From NCBI GenBank assembly GCA_018267285.1, contig JAFDYU010000015.1, positions 1-64,000 on the forward strand: DNA of 64,000 nucleotides, given 5' to 3'. The translations under genes were made by a program, and so were the position numbers. Numbering within the stretch: the first letter of the stretch is position 1; the number at the start of each line of letters is the position of its first letter. The DNA is from Bacteroidota bacterium (GTDB taxonomy: Bacteria; Bacteroidota; Bacteroidia; Cytophagales; Cyclobacteriaceae). The notes below the pieces were generated by a model, which worked only from the letters and a program-made list of their open reading frames with translations, did no database searches and was not told the DNA's origin. Shown here piece after piece: positions 52,483-61,477 of the stretch.

Positions 52483-52647
52483 TTGAACAAGAAACGCAAT
52501 ACGAAAAAGCAGGGTAAGATTGCTAAGCCTAACCCAAAACCTGAAGCCAAACAAGCCCAGCCTAGCCCGAGTGATGAGCCCGATAACAATTTTGATTATG
52601 GAGGCTTGCCGGATAGGAACCTCAAAAAAAATTTAGGATGCGGGTAG
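52483..52647 (+). CDS. Conserved small protein of 54 residues
   Basis: Reading the gap between feoA and the SPOR-type gene gives an uninterrupted frame from TTG 52483 to TAG 52645-52647. The product starts LNKKRNTKKQGKIAKPNPKP, is basic then Pro/Ser/Asp-rich, and ends with NFDYGGLPDRNLKKNLGCG. The GLPxRxLKKNLGCG ending is one I associate with small conserved Bacteroidota proteins, but I cannot verify this by search. A basic front, a disordered middle and an invariant-looking tail with a single Cys suggest an RNA/protein-binding peptide or a protein with a modified tail; nothing more is known to me. Confidence 0.55.
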   Translation: MNKKRNTKKQGKIAKPNPKPEAKQAQPSPSDEPDNNFDYGGLPDRNLKKNLGCG

Positions 52648-52716
52648 GCGCGAAGGCATTATCCCTAATGTTAAAAAATATTTTTTACTTTTACTGAATC
52701 ATTTAACCCACAAAGA

Positions 52717-53364
52717 ATGAAAACTAAAGTTACCGTCCTGTGCCTGGTTTTAATTTTTTCCGGCATGCAAGTTTTCGCCCAGCTCACAAAAGCTGAGAAA
52801 AAAGAATGGAAAAAAAAGGCAAAAGAATATTCTAAAAACCCGGCCGAATTAAAAACGCTTATCGAAGCAAAGCAGGCTGCCGAAAACGACAACACAGCTT
52901 TGAAAGGTCAGGTAAGCACGCTTAATAATGAAGTTAGCGACAAGAATGCAAAACTTGCCGACCTCGAAGATCAGCTCTCTAAAATGCGAAGCGATCTTAC
53001 TTCTACAAAAGCAGAGCTCTCTCAGCTAAAAGAAAACCCTCCGGCTCCGGTTGTAAATCCTTTAGATTTTTCTAAGGGCGTTGTCTTTAAAGTGCAGATC
53101 GGTGCCTTTAAAAACAAAGACTTATCGAAATACTTTGAGAACAACCCCAATTTTGGTGGTGAAGCTGTGGATAAAGGCGAACAGAAATTTACGATTGGCG
53201 TCTTCCGCGATTACTGGGAAGCCGACAAGTTTAAAAAATACATGCGCGAAATGGGTGTGAAAGATGCGTGGATCGTACCCTTCAGAGATGGCCAGCGTGT
53301 AGAAATTAAAGATGTGCTGGAAGGTGTGATTGGCGACAAAGCCGAAAAACAAGGATCAAAATAA
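52717..53364 (+). CDS. Exported coiled-coil protein with SPOR-like C-terminal domain
   Basis: The 215-residue protein has a signal peptide (MKTKVTVLCLVLIFSGMQVFA), a coiled coil from about residue 45 to 105 (LKGQVSTLNNEVSDKNAKLA, LEDQLSKMRSDLTSTKAELS), a short proline hinge and a C-terminal domain with FKVQIGAFKNKDLSKYF and FTIGVFRDYWEADKFKKYMR. The last domain resembles SPOR-type peptidoglycan-binding modules in its order of strands. Bacteroidota homologues are labelled as ezrin/radixin/moesin family by the coiled coil only. It is probably periplasmic and cell-wall associated. A terminator follows. Confidence 0.8.
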   Translation: MKTKVTVLCLVLIFSGMQVFAQLTKAEKKEWKKKAKEYSKNPAELKTLIEAKQAAENDNTALKGQVSTLNNEVSDKNAKLADLEDQLSKMRSDLTSTKAELSQLKENPPAPVVNPLDFSKGVVFKVQIGAFKNKDLSKYFENNPNFGGEAVDKGEQKFTIGVFRDYWEADKFKKYMREMGVKDAWIVPFRDGQRVEIKDVLEGVIGDKAEKQGSK

Positions 53365-53388
53365 TTTTAAAAAGTTTTTTACAATTTC

Positions 53389-53418
53389 AAAAGCCCCGCT
53401 CTGCTGGGCTTTTGTTTT
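53389..53418 (+). terminator. Rho-independent terminator
   Basis: AAAAGCCC (53389-53396) pairs with GGGCTTTT (53406-53413) around a 9-base loop, followed by GTTTTTG. It ends the SPOR-type gene 25 bases after its stop codon. Confidence 0.8.
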
Positions 53419-53512
53419 TGTTAGTTCATCTTATTCTTGCTCTGAATAGTGGTTATCGAATCAATAAAAAACTCAGATCAGTGGCTACGATTAATTGTTG
53501 TTTATTTGTTGG

Positions 53513-54292
53513 ATGATGCGACTCCTTCTGTTTTCATTTTTTATTGTTAGCCACTCTCTATCCTTCTCTCAAATCCGAATGGGTAAGCTGGTGGTTGAAA
53601 AAAACAAATCGTTTCAAATCGAAAAAACGGATATCCTTGTGGTGGACACGCTTGTCATGCAAGATTCTTCTTCCCTACAACTGAACATGCAAAAAGTGGA
53701 TAACTTCATCCATGCGAAAGAGACTTTTATAGGTCGGGGTTGCACTATTCTGGGTGGAGGAAAAAATGGAGATAAAGGAAATTCGGGCAAGAGTGCTGCT
53801 GCTCAAACTGCTCCCTGCCGAAACGGAGATGTAGGTAGTGCTGGCAAACTCGGTGGCCATGGACAACGTGCTACGAATCTTTCCCTGTATTTTAATAACT
53901 TAACCATTAATGGGTCTCTCGTAATTGACTTAAACGGTGGCGATGGCGGAGACGGGGGCGGTGGAGGGCGTGGTGGTGATGGGGGTTCCGGCACACGCGT
54001 GTGCCCTGCGGGCGATGGCGGAAATGGAGGGAACGGAGCGAGCGGTGGAAATGGAGGCGATGGGGGTACGGTAAATATCAATTGTAAAAACTGTGACGAT
54101 CTTCATCTTATCATGGGCAATAAACTTGTAGTAAAAAATTTTGGTGGATTTGGCGGACTCGGTGGCGATGGCGGGTTTGGTGGTCAAGCTGGACTCGGTC
54201 CTGTTCGCGATGGAAAAAATGGCCTCCACGGTGGTGACGGAGTAAGTGCTCGACAGGGCAGAACCGGTGCAGTTAACTTGGGAAGAAATTAA
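53513..54292 (+). CDS. Glycine-rich exported protein
   Basis: From ATG 53513 the 259-residue product has a signal peptide (MMRLLLFSFFIVSHSLSFSQ) and about 75 residues of beta-type sequence. From about residue 78 onward it is dominated by G-G-x and GGDGG units (for example GGDGGDGGGGGRGGDGGSGT and GGNGGNGASGGNGGDGGTVN), interrupted by hydrophobic strands (LYFNNLTINGSLVIDLNGGD, LVVKNFGGFGGLGG). Two cysteine pairs occur (NCKNCDD and others). The pattern resembles the Gly/Asp-rich repeats of extracellular or calcium-binding surface proteins, but no family is recognised. recJ starts one base after its stop, though a functional link is unlikely. Either ATG 53513 or 53516 may be used. Confidence 0.75.
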   Translation: MMRLLLFSFFIVSHSLSFSQIRMGKLVVEKNKSFQIEKTDILVVDTLVMQDSSSLQLNMQKVDNFIHAKETFIGRGCTILGGGKNGDKGNSGKSAAAQTAPCRNGDVGSAGKLGGHGQRATNLSLYFNNLTINGSLVIDLNGGDGGDGGGGGRGGDGGSGTRVCPAGDGGNGGNGASGGNGGDGGTVNINCKNCDDLHLIMGNKLVVKNFGGFGGLGGDGGFGGQAGLGPVRDGKNGLHGGDGVSARQGRTGAVNLGRN

Positions 54293-54293
54293 C

Positions 54294-56000
54294 ATGGAAA
54301 AACGCTGGACATATCGCGAACTTCCTCCACCACAAAATATATCCGATCTCGGAAAAAAATTAAATATCAATCCTTACCTCACGGCTATTCTCTTACAACG
54401 CAGCATCTCTGATTTTGATACAGCAAAAAAATTTTTCCGTCCTTCTTTAGATCATCTTCACGATCCTTTTTTAATGAAGGATATGGAGCAGGCCGTAATG
54501 CGCTTAAAAACAGCCATCGACCGCAACGAAAAAATTTTAATCTATGGCGACTACGATGTAGACGGCACAACGGCTGTGGCACTTGTATTCAGTTATCTGA
54601 AAAGTTTTTACCCGCAATGCGATTTTTATATACCAGACCGATATGCCGAGGGTTATGGTGTTTCAGAAAACGGCATTATATGGGCAGAAGAAAACGGTTA
54701 CAAGTTGATCATTGCTCTTGATCTGGGCATAAAGTCGGCAGACATGGTGACCTTGGCCTCACACAAGGGAATTGATTTCATTATTTGTGATCACCATCTT
54801 CCGGGCGGCAGTATTCCAAATGCTGTGGCCGTACTTGATCCCAAACGAGAAGACTGCAATTACCCGTTTGATGAGTTGAGTGGGTGCGGCTTGGGGTTTA
54901 AGCTCATTCAGGCTTTTGCTCGTAAGTTTAAAAGCGAAGAAGAAGTTTTTGAATACGTAGATCTGGTTGCCGTTAGCATAGCTTCGGATATCGTTCCGAT
55001 TAATGGCGAAAACAGAACTCTTGCTCATTTTGGATTACAAAAATTAAATCAAAACCCACGGCCCGGCTTAAAAGCACTCAAAGACATTGCTATGCTGAAA
55101 GGGGAACTTGATATTTCTTCCGTAGTATTTTCGCTCGGCCCCAGAATAAATGCGGCCGGTAGGGTTGCCCACGCAAAGGCAGCCGTAGAACTTCTGATTT
55201 CTGCAACCGAGGTAGAAGCCAATACCCTTGCTGAAAAAGTGAACCTAAAAAATGATTTGCGCAGAGAATTCGATTTAAACATCACCGAAGAGGCCGTAGC
55301 CATGATCGAGGGTGATGAAAAATTGCGCTCGGCAAAATCAACGGTGCTCTTTAAAGACACCTGGCATAAAGGTGTGATCGGAATTGTAGCCGCTCGTTGT
55401 GTTGAAAAATATCATAGGCCTACTGTTATACTTACCGAATCAAACGACAAAGTTACCGGGTCTGCCCGCAGTGTTAAAGATTTTGATCTGTATCGGGCAC
55501 TTGAAAATTGCAGCGACCTACTCGAAAAATATGGCGGCCATAAATATGCCGCTGGGTTAACTCTCGAGCGCAGTAATGTAAATGCTTTTCAAAAAAGATT
55601 TGAAGAGATCGTTTCGGCTTCGCTCACCGAAGAAATGCAGACACCCGTTGTGGAAATTGACCTCGCTCTTCCCCTTGATGCAATTACGCCTAAATTCATT
55701 AGCATTTTAAAACAGATGTCGCCTTTTGGTCCCGAAAACCCAAAGCCTACATTTGAGGCAAGAAATTTGTATGTAGCCAATTCGCTCTCCAGTTTTAAAG
55801 ATAAACACGTGCGTTTTTTGGTGGGCCAATCCGGTAACGAAAATGTTTTTCAGGTAGTTGGATTTGACTTATCGATATACTACGAACAGTTGTCGTCTGG
55901 AGAGAATTTTAAAATGGTATTTACTGTTGAAGAAAATACCTACAATGGAATTACCGCCATTCAATTAAGAGCTAAGGATATCAAATTTGAGAGCGCATGA
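54294..56000 (+). CDS. recJ: Single-strand-specific exonuclease RecJ
   Basis: The product, 568 residues from ATG 54294 ([10 protein letters not shown]), is a DHH-superfamily 5'-3' ssDNA exonuclease used in recombinational repair and mismatch repair. Motif I is [10 protein letters not shown] (residues 84-93) and the DHH motif is ICDHHLPGG (164-172). The DHHA1 region includes [26 protein letters not shown] and [11 protein letters not shown]. The C-terminal OB-fold ends at [10 protein letters not shown]. An earlier open start would overlap the glycine-rich gene and is not supported. It overlaps lptB by 4 bases, a common pairing in Bacteroidota. Confidence 0.95.
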   Translation: MEKRWTYRELPPPQNISDLGKKLNINPYLTAILLQRSISDFDTAKKFFRPSLDHLHDPFLMKDMEQAVMRLKTAIDRNEKILIYGDYDVDGTTAVALVFSYLKSFYPQCDFYIPDRYAEGYGVSENGIIWAEENGYKLIIALDLGIKSADMVTLASHKGIDFIICDHHLPGGSIPNAVAVLDPKREDCNYPFDELSGCGLGFKLIQAFARKFKSEEEVFEYVDLVAVSIASDIVPINGENRTLAHFGLQKLNQNPRPGLKALKDIAMLKGELDISSVVFSLGPRINAAGRVAHAKAAVELLISATEVEANTLAEKVNLKNDLRREFDLNITEEAVAMIEGDEKLRSAKSTVLFKDTWHKGVIGIVAARCVEKYHRPTVILTESNDKVTGSARSVKDFDLYRALENCSDLLEKYGGHKYAAGLTLERSNVNAFQKRFEEIVSASLTEEMQTPVVEIDLALPLDAITPKFISILKQMSPFGPENPKPTFEARNLYVANSLSSFKDKHVRFLVGQSGNENVFQVVGFDLSIYYEQLSSGENFKMVFTVEENTYNGITAIQLRAKDIKFESA

Positions 56001-56743
56001 TTTTGAAAGCCGAACATCTGATAAAAAAATATAAAAAACGCACGGTTGTAAACAACGTATCGGTTAATGTGGGGCAAGGGGAGATTGTGGGGTTACTTGG
56101 GCCAAACGGTGCAGGTAAAACCACAAGTTTTTACATGATCGTTGGCCTGATCAAACCGAATGAAGGAAACATTTTTCTGGACGATGTAAACATTACCGGC
56201 TTGCCCATGTACCAACGGGCCAAATTGGGCATTGGCTACCTTGCTCAAGAGGCTTCCGTATTTAGAAAACTAACGGTAGAAGAAAATATTCTGGCTCCGC
56301 TCGAAATGCGCGATATGAGTAAAAAGGATCGAAAAGAAAAAATGGAATCTCTGCTCGAAGAATTCAGCCTGACACACGTGCGAAAAAATCTGGGTATGGT
56401 GCTGTCGGGTGGTGAAAGGCGCAGAACTGAAATTGCACGCGCTCTATCGGTAGATCCTAAATTCGTTTTGCTGGATGAGCCTTTTGCCGGAGTTGACCCC
56501 ATTGCCGTTGAAGAAATTCAGGGTATTGTCGCTCGTTTGAAGAAAAAAAATATTGGCATCCTCATCAGCGATCACAATGTAGATGAAACCCTGGCCATCA
56601 CCGACCGCGCTTATCTCATGGTTGAGGGGAAACTATTCAAAGCCGGCACGGCACAAGAATTAGCCGATGACCCTTTAGTACGTAAAGTTTATCTCGGGCA
56701 AAATTTTCAACTTCGCAGAGCCAAAGTCGAAATTTCAGAATAA
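55997..56743 (+). CDS. lptB: LPS export ABC transporter ATPase LptB
   Basis: The 248-residue ATPase powers lipopolysaccharide extraction by LptFG from the inner membrane. It has Walker [10 protein letters not shown] (35-43), signature LSGGERRR (136-143), Walker B FVLLDEP (156-162) and the C-terminal [19 protein letters not shown] typical of LptB. The remaining Lpt genes are not in the window. It overlaps recJ by 4 bases. Confidence 0.95.
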   Translation: MILKAEHLIKKYKKRTVVNNVSVNVGQGEIVGLLGPNGAGKTTSFYMIVGLIKPNEGNIFLDDVNITGLPMYQRAKLGIGYLAQEASVFRKLTVEENILAPLEMRDMSKKDRKEKMESLLEEFSLTHVRKNLGMVLSGGERRRTEIARALSVDPKFVLLDEPFAGVDPIAVEEIQGIVARLKKKNIGILISDHNVDETLAITDRAYLMVEGKLFKAGTAQELADDPLVRKVYLGQNFQLRRAKVEISE

Positions 56744-56775
56744 GTACTTTTTTCTTCAGTTTAGAAGATTTCCCA

Positions 56776-56808
56776 TTTGGTGAGTACTAACAAGGTCTAT
56801 TATTTTTG
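56776..56808 (+). promoter_or_regulatory. Promoter of the GH3-family gene
   Basis: TTTG (56776-56779), 21 bases, then TATTTTTG (56801-56808), a full match to the Bacteroidota consensus. The start codon at 56823 leaves a leader of about ten bases. Confidence 0.5.
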
Positions 56809-56822
56809 AAGGTTCTTGTAGT

Positions 56823-58337
56823 ATGCAAATCATCAATTCTATACTTACGTGGGTGATGAAGAAGCGGATTCACCAAATCGAGCTCTTCATGAAATACCCG
56901 CATGAGGTGCAGGAAGAAGTTCTCAAACGATTGCTAACTACAGCATCTTTTACCGAGTTCGGCCGCAAATATGCTTTTGACGATTTGGTTCATTACGAAG
57001 ATTTCAAAAGGCGTGTGCCCATTCATACCTATGAACAAATTTTTCCGTACATCGAGCGGCTCATGCGTGGCGAGCAAAATATATTATGGCCCAGCGAGGT
57101 GAAATGGTTTGCCAAATCCAGCGGCACCACCAACGCGCGCAGCAAATTTATTCCCGTTTCGCAAGAAGCCCTCGATGAGTGCCACTTCAAAGGAGGTAAA
57201 GATCTTCTCTCCATTTATGTAAATAATTTTTCGGAGACGAAAATTTTTGACGGCAAAGGCCTCGCTGTTGGCGGAAGCTATCAGGTCAACGAGTTTGATC
57301 CTACAAGCACTTCGCACTATGGCGATGTCTCTGCTGTAATCATGCAAAACCTGCCACCGTGGGCTGAATTCATCCGCACTCCGAGCTTAGAGGTTGCTTT
57401 GATGGGGAACTGGGAAGAAAAAATTGACAAGATTGCCGGAACTACAGCCAAAGTAAATGTAGCCCACATTGCCGGTGTGCCCACCTGGACGGTGTTGTTG
57501 CTTCAACGTATTTTAGAGCTGGAAGGGAAAAACAATATTTTAGAAGTTTGGCCGAATCTTGAAGTATTCTTTCACGGGGCGGTGGCTTTCAAACCCTACA
57601 AAAATTTATTCCGGTCTATAATTCCTTCCGATCAGATGCGGTATTGGGAGACTTACAATGCCAGCGAAGGTTTCTTTGGTATTCAGGATCAAAAAGATTC
57701 GGAAGAACTACTGCTGATGCTCGACTATGGTGTGTTTTATGAATTTATCCCTGCGGATGAGTGGGATAAGGAATATCCGGAGGCGGTAACGCTTGCCGAT
57801 GTAGAGCTCGGAAAAAATTATGCCATGGTTATCTCCACCAATGCCGGATTATGGCGATACAATATTGGCGATACCGTAAAGTTCACAAGTCTTTTCCCAT
57901 ATCGTATAAAAATATCGGGGCGCACTAAACATTTTATCAATGCTTTTGGTGAAGAGGTAATTATAGAAAATGCAGATACCGCAATTGCTTATGCTTGCGA
58001 GCAAAGCGGAGCAGTTATCGATAATTATACCGCAGCACCTATTTACCTCGAAAAATCTAAGCGCGGGGGGCATGAATGGATTGTTGAATTTAAGAAACAA
58101 CCGGAAAACTTTGAAAGGTTTGCGGTTGCTTTAGACGAAATGCTCCGCAAGGTAAACTCGGATTACGATGCCAAACGCGCACATAACATTGCTTTGATTG
58201 AACCAAAAATCCACAACGCCCCGGAAGGAACTTTTTATAATTGGATGAAACAAAGGGGTAAACTTGGCGGCCAGAACAAAGTGCCAAGGCTAAGCAACTC
58301 GCGCGAATATGTAGATGAGATCCTCCGGATGCTATAA
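56823..58337 (+). CDS. GH3 auxin-responsive promoter family protein (acyl-adenylating)
   Basis: The 504-residue protein belongs to the bacterial branch of the GH3 family, in the ANL superfamily of adenylating enzymes. Family blocks are VKWFAKSSGTTNARSKFIPV (ATP-binding P-loop-like), YWETYNASEGFFGIQDQ and AMVISTNAGLWRYNIGDTVKF. ISGRTKHFINAFGEEVII marks the C-terminal domain hinge. Plant members conjugate amino acids to jasmonate or auxin; substrates of the bacterial proteins are not known. The 3' end overlaps the convergent rhodanese gene by 6 bases. Confidence 0.9.
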   Translation: MQIINSILTWVMKKRIHQIELFMKYPHEVQEEVLKRLLTTASFTEFGRKYAFDDLVHYEDFKRRVPIHTYEQIFPYIERLMRGEQNILWPSEVKWFAKSSGTTNARSKFIPVSQEALDECHFKGGKDLLSIYVNNFSETKIFDGKGLAVGGSYQVNEFDPTSTSHYGDVSAVIMQNLPPWAEFIRTPSLEVALMGNWEEKIDKIAGTTAKVNVAHIAGVPTWTVLLLQRILELEGKNNILEVWPNLEVFFHGAVAFKPYKNLFRSIIPSDQMRYWETYNASEGFFGIQDQKDSEELLLMLDYGVFYEFIPADEWDKEYPEAVTLADVELGKNYAMVISTNAGLWRYNIGDTVKFTSLFPYRIKISGRTKHFINAFGEEVIIENADTAIAYACEQSGAVIDNYTAAPIYLEKSKRGGHEWIVEFKKQPENFERFAVALDEMLRKVNSDYDAKRAHNIALIEPKIHNAPEGTFYNWMKQRGKLGGQNKVPRLSNSREYVDEILRML

Positions 58338-58694
58338 CGGAAGGTTAGCATCTTTCCAGGCATCTATTCCACCTTCTAACTGATATATTTCGTTAAAACC
58401 TTTTGCCTTTAGAATCCTGGCTGCTTTCTCACTTCGCTTGCCTTTCGAGCAATAAACAAAAATTGGTGCTTTCTTTGGCAAGGCCTCCAGTTTTTCGGCA
58501 AACGAGTCATCGTAAACAATATTTTGCGCTCCGGCTATAAACCCTCCTTTCCATTCTTCTTCGGTACGTACGTCTATCAGCGTTGCGTTTGGCGTACTTT
58601 TTAATTTCAAATTAAATTGTTCTGGTGAAAGAATTTGACCCGACTTTTTTTCAGTACATGCAAAAAGTAAAATAAGAATGATAATTTTTTTCAT
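58332..58694 (-). CDS. Rhodanese-like lipoprotein
   Basis: From ATG 58694 the 120-residue product has a lipoprotein signal (MKKIIILILLFACTEKKSGQ, lipidated at Cys13). A single rhodanese domain follows, with ATLIDVRTEEEWKGGFIAGA and the active-site loop FVYCSKGKRSEKAARIL, in which the catalytic cysteine is present. Rhodaneses transfer sulfane sulfur; the exported lipoprotein form may act on envelope thiols. An earlier ATG (58733) would place a charged stretch ahead of the signal and is less likely. The gene overlaps the GH3-family gene tail to tail. Confidence 0.85.
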   Translation of the reverse strand: MKKIIILILLFACTEKKSGQILSPEQFNLKLKSTPNATLIDVRTEEEWKGGFIAGAQNIVYDDSFAEKLEALPKKAPIFVYCSKGKRSEKAARILKAKGFNEIYQLEGGIDAWKDANLPL

Positions 58695-58816
58695 ATTGAT
58701 TCGTGAACCTTTTGGAAGAGGTTTTAACACCAATCAAAATTACTATTTGACATTTGAATCTCCTACCGGTGTGCTCTTATCTTAATATCGACATTTGAGA
58801 TTCGATTTTATACAGA

Positions 58817-60043
58817 TTATATCTCGCTGATGAGTCTAAACTGTTTTTCAATCAGTTCATTGTTGCGGATCAGTTTCATTCTAACAAGCCTGTTGGGTTT
58901 GGTATTAAAAAAATTATTGATCTCGCTTAGGTTCATGTCGGCAGTAGGGAGATTATTAATTGAAATTATTTTATCACCCGGTTGTATTCCAACCAGGTAA
59001 GCAGCAGAGTTTTCGCGCACCTCTGTAATTTCAAAGTCGCGCAGCTTTTGGCCTTCAGCCCTAACCGTAAGACCACTCATATTGAAGTACGATTTCTTTT
59101 TAAATGATGGGTTTGATTTTAAATATATTTTTTCGTGTGGAAAATCAAAAATTACTTGGAAGCGGCTCAGTACCTCTCCTCCCAATGAGCCGTTGCGATA
59201 AACTTTGCTGCCGGCCCTCAGGCTATCCATATAATTTCCGGGATCCGGGAAGCTCGCAATCATTTCGGGTATGGTGTATTTTCCAATTTTCAATTTTTTG
59301 ATTCTCGCTATCTTCCCCATGATTACGCCCCCAAGTCCGCGGCCCACCGCACCCGAAATATTCTTAGGTGGTACTACAATTTTGTTGTTTGATTTAGAAT
59401 CTAAAAACAACCCGTGGCTTGCACCTGTATCAACCATTAGTTTGGCACTAACACTGGAGGTATCATTGATCTTAAGTTCCGCAACGTAATAGGGTTTCGT
59501 ATCTTCAACTGTAATGGGCAGCCGGGTGTATCTTCTAGAGGGTTTGAATTCTTTGGGAGAGATCAGCGTAAGCATCTTCGTAATGTAATCTACTTTCACT
59601 ACAAACCTGCTGAAAAGTTCATAACCCAAGATGCCGTGCACTTCAGTACCGAGCGAGTTGCGAAGCTCGAGGTAATCCGTTTCGAGTACAAGCATGGCAT
59701 GGCCACGTCCGTGAATTCCCGGCATATCGATGGTGACATTGTTGGTGACATAGGCATTCACAAAATTGTTTTTGCCGGCTCCTGCTATCGTAAATTTTTT
59801 TGTGTAGGCTAATTGAAGTACATCGCTGTAAAATTTTTCGGTGAGTATCGTTGTTCTCACACCTGTATCAACAATAAATTTTAATGGAAGTTGATTGTTG
59901 ATTACTACAGGCACAACAATCAGGTTATTATGAATCTCTATTGGGATTTGAACCGAGGTGGCTCCATCGGCAAGGGTAAAACCAAGTTGGCCGAATACTC
60001 TTCCTGCAATGCAGAGTATAAAAAACAAAACCAATCGTTTCAT
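58817..60043 (-). CDS. Exported retropepsin-like aspartyl protease with PDZ domain
   Basis: The 408-residue protein has a signal peptide (MKRLVLFFILCIAGRVFGQ) and two retropepsin-like halves: FIVDTGVR (Asp59) and LMVDTGAS (Asp205). Each half is followed by the glycine-rich flap strands (GILGYELFSRF, SLGGEVLSRFQVIFDF). The C-terminal 75 residues are a PDZ domain (AYLVGIQPGDKIISINNLPT). The pairing of aspartyl protease and PDZ is widespread in Bacteroidota, with unknown targets in the periplasm or on the cell surface. It is a single gene. Confidence 0.9.
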   Translation of the reverse strand: MKRLVLFFILCIAGRVFGQLGFTLADGATSVQIPIEIHNNLIVVPVVINNQLPLKFIVDTGVRTTILTEKFYSDVLQLAYTKKFTIAGAGKNNFVNAYVTNNVTIDMPGIHGRGHAMLVLETDYLELRNSLGTEVHGILGYELFSRFVVKVDYITKMLTLISPKEFKPSRRYTRLPITVEDTKPYYVAELKINDTSSVSAKLMVDTGASHGLFLDSKSNNKIVVPPKNISGAVGRGLGGVIMGKIARIKKLKIGKYTIPEMIASFPDPGNYMDSLRAGSKVYRNGSLGGEVLSRFQVIFDFPHEKIYLKSNPSFKKKSYFNMSGLTVRAEGQKLRDFEITEVRENSAAYLVGIQPGDKIISINNLPTADMNLSEINNFFNTKPNRLVRMKLIRNNELIEKQFRLISEI

Positions 60044-60091
60044 GGCTAATGATTACACCAATCTAACGGATTTTAAGAAGAGACGACTGAA

Positions 60092-60634
60092 TTAATTTGA
60101 TTTTACCCCGAGCAAGGTGAGTAGTTTTTGTGGGTTCTCAGAAATTTTGATCGATTTGAAGTTCGAGCCAATTAAAAACTCGTTATCTACCATTTTTTGC
60201 ATTTGCAGTAGCAAGGGGTCGAAAAATGAGCCTACATTTAAAATTCCAATGGGCTGATAAATTAACCCAAGCTGTTTCCAGGTAAGTATTTCGGCCAGTT
60301 CTTCAAGCGTACCCCAACCACCGGGCATGGCAATAAAACAATCTGCTAATTCGGCCATCCTTTTTTTTCTTTCGTGCATTGAGCTTACGCGTTCGAGTTG
60401 AGTTATGCCGGTATGGCCCACTTCTCTCTTCATCAAAAAGTCAGGGATAACTCCTATCACTTTTCCTTGAAGGGAAAGCATTTCGTCTGCAAGGATACCC
60501 ATCAGGCCGATGTTACCCCCTCCGTAAACTACTGAAGCGTTAACTTTAACTAACTCGTGAGCTAGGCTTTTAGCTGCTTCCGCATATAATGGATCCGTGC
60601 CGATGCTTGACCCACAAAAGACGCAGACATTCAT
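60092..60634 (-). CDS. LOG family protein (TIGR00730 type)
   Basis: The 180-residue Rossmann-like protein has the LOG signature PGGWGTLEELAEILTWKQLG (PGGxGTxxE intact) and the nucleotide-phosphate loop VYGGGNIGLMGILADEML. LOG proteins hydrolyse cytokinin riboside monophosphates or related nucleotide 5'-monophosphates to the base; in bacteria they often act as nucleotide hydrolases without hormone function. It starts seven bases after the stop of a 35-codon gene on the same strand. Confidence 0.92.
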   Translation of the reverse strand: MNVCVFCGSSIGTDPLYAEAAKSLAHELVKVNASVVYGGGNIGLMGILADEMLSLQGKVIGVIPDFLMKREVGHTGITQLERVSSMHERKKRMAELADCFIAMPGGWGTLEELAEILTWKQLGLIYQPIGILNVGSFFDPLLLQMQKMVDNEFLIGSNFKSIKISENPQKLLTLLGVKSN

Positions 60635-60641
60635 GAATGGA

Positions 60642-60749
60642 TTAGTGCTTCAAATCATGCTCGTTGTTGCTCACTTTGCTGTTGGGAAACAGCCAAACTG
60701 AAACAATAGCAAGAATGAACAAGGCAATTACAGTGGCAAAAACTGACAT
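60642..60749 (-). CDS. Very small single-pass membrane protein (35 residues)
   Basis: The gap upstream of the LOG-family gene holds a clean ATG frame from 60749 to TAA at 60642. The product MSVFATVIALFILAIVSVWL continues FPNSKVSNNEHDLKH. One hydrophobic helix (residues 2-20) is followed by a short polar tail, the form of known regulatory small membrane proteins. It is followed by the LOG gene after seven bases, so co-transcription is likely. No homologue can be named, and a chance frame is possible, but the helix and start position are convincing. Confidence 0.45.
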   Translation of the reverse strand: MSVFATVIALFILAIVSVWLFPNSKVSNNEHDLKH

Positions 60750-60848
60750 GGCTAAAATTTTATGCTTCAAAAATAAACTTCGCTTTCTAAATATTTGCAA
60801 ATTGGAGTACAAAAATAACAATGATTCACTAGGTTAAAAGAGCCCAAC

Positions 60849-61403
60849 ATGAAAAAAGCATTCATAATTATTACAATTGCTATCATTGGTTTGGTGCTCT
60901 TTTTATTTATAGGGCATCATTTTACTAAATCTCACAGCCCCGAAGGAGTGGTTAATTTTGAAAATGGCAACTTAAAGGTGCTGATCTCTTACAGTCGCCC
61001 ATATAAAAATGGCCGCGAAATATTTGGAGTTGATAAGCTTGTTCCCTTTGGCAAAACCTGGCGAACGGGTGCCAACGAAGCAACCGTGTTTGAAACCAAC
61101 AAAGATTTAATCTTTGGAGATAAAGAGCTCAAAGCAGGAAAATACAGTTTGTGGACTATACCCAATCAACAAACCTGGCAAGTGATCTTTAATTCTGAAA
61201 TTCCTTTTTGGGGCGTAAGTTTTGATGGGCAACCTACACGTGACCTCGCAGACGATGCACTGATTGTTGAAGTACCCGTACATCATTCTGATAAAAAAGT
61301 TTTTGAACAATTCACCATCTCTGTTGAAAAAGGTGCAGACGGGCTTGAATTGATTTTGTTTTGGGACAAAACCATAGTTGCGGTACCTTTTAGCTCAAAA
61401 TAG
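60849..61403 (+). CDS. DUF2911 domain protein, membrane anchored
   Basis: The 184-residue protein has an N-terminal hydrophobic segment (FIIITIAIIGLVLFLFIGHH) and a DUF2911 domain: VLISYSRPYKNGREIFG, WRTGANEATVFETNKDLIFG, LKAGKYSLWTIPNQ and the C-terminal LILFWDKTIVAVPF. DUF2911 proteins are exported or anchored beta-rich proteins of unknown function and common in Bacteroidota. The hydrophobic segment could be a signal anchor. It is a single gene. Confidence 0.88.
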   Translation: MKKAFIIITIAIIGLVLFLFIGHHFTKSHSPEGVVNFENGNLKVLISYSRPYKNGREIFGVDKLVPFGKTWRTGANEATVFETNKDLIFGDKELKAGKYSLWTIPNQQTWQVIFNSEIPFWGVSFDGQPTRDLADDALIVEVPVHHSDKKVFEQFTISVEKGADGLELILFWDKTIVAVPFSSK

Positions 61404-61477
61404 TACTGAAAATCCTTCGGTTTTACGGTCTTTTTTCTCGCCATTGTCCTTATCACATTGTATTTTTGAACTATCTT

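Noticed and set aside
53930-54230. GGNGGN-type repetitive DNA considered as a repeat array or CRISPR
   Set aside because: The period is a codon-level Gly-rich pattern, the units are irregular and no spacers exist; it encodes part of the glycine-rich protein.
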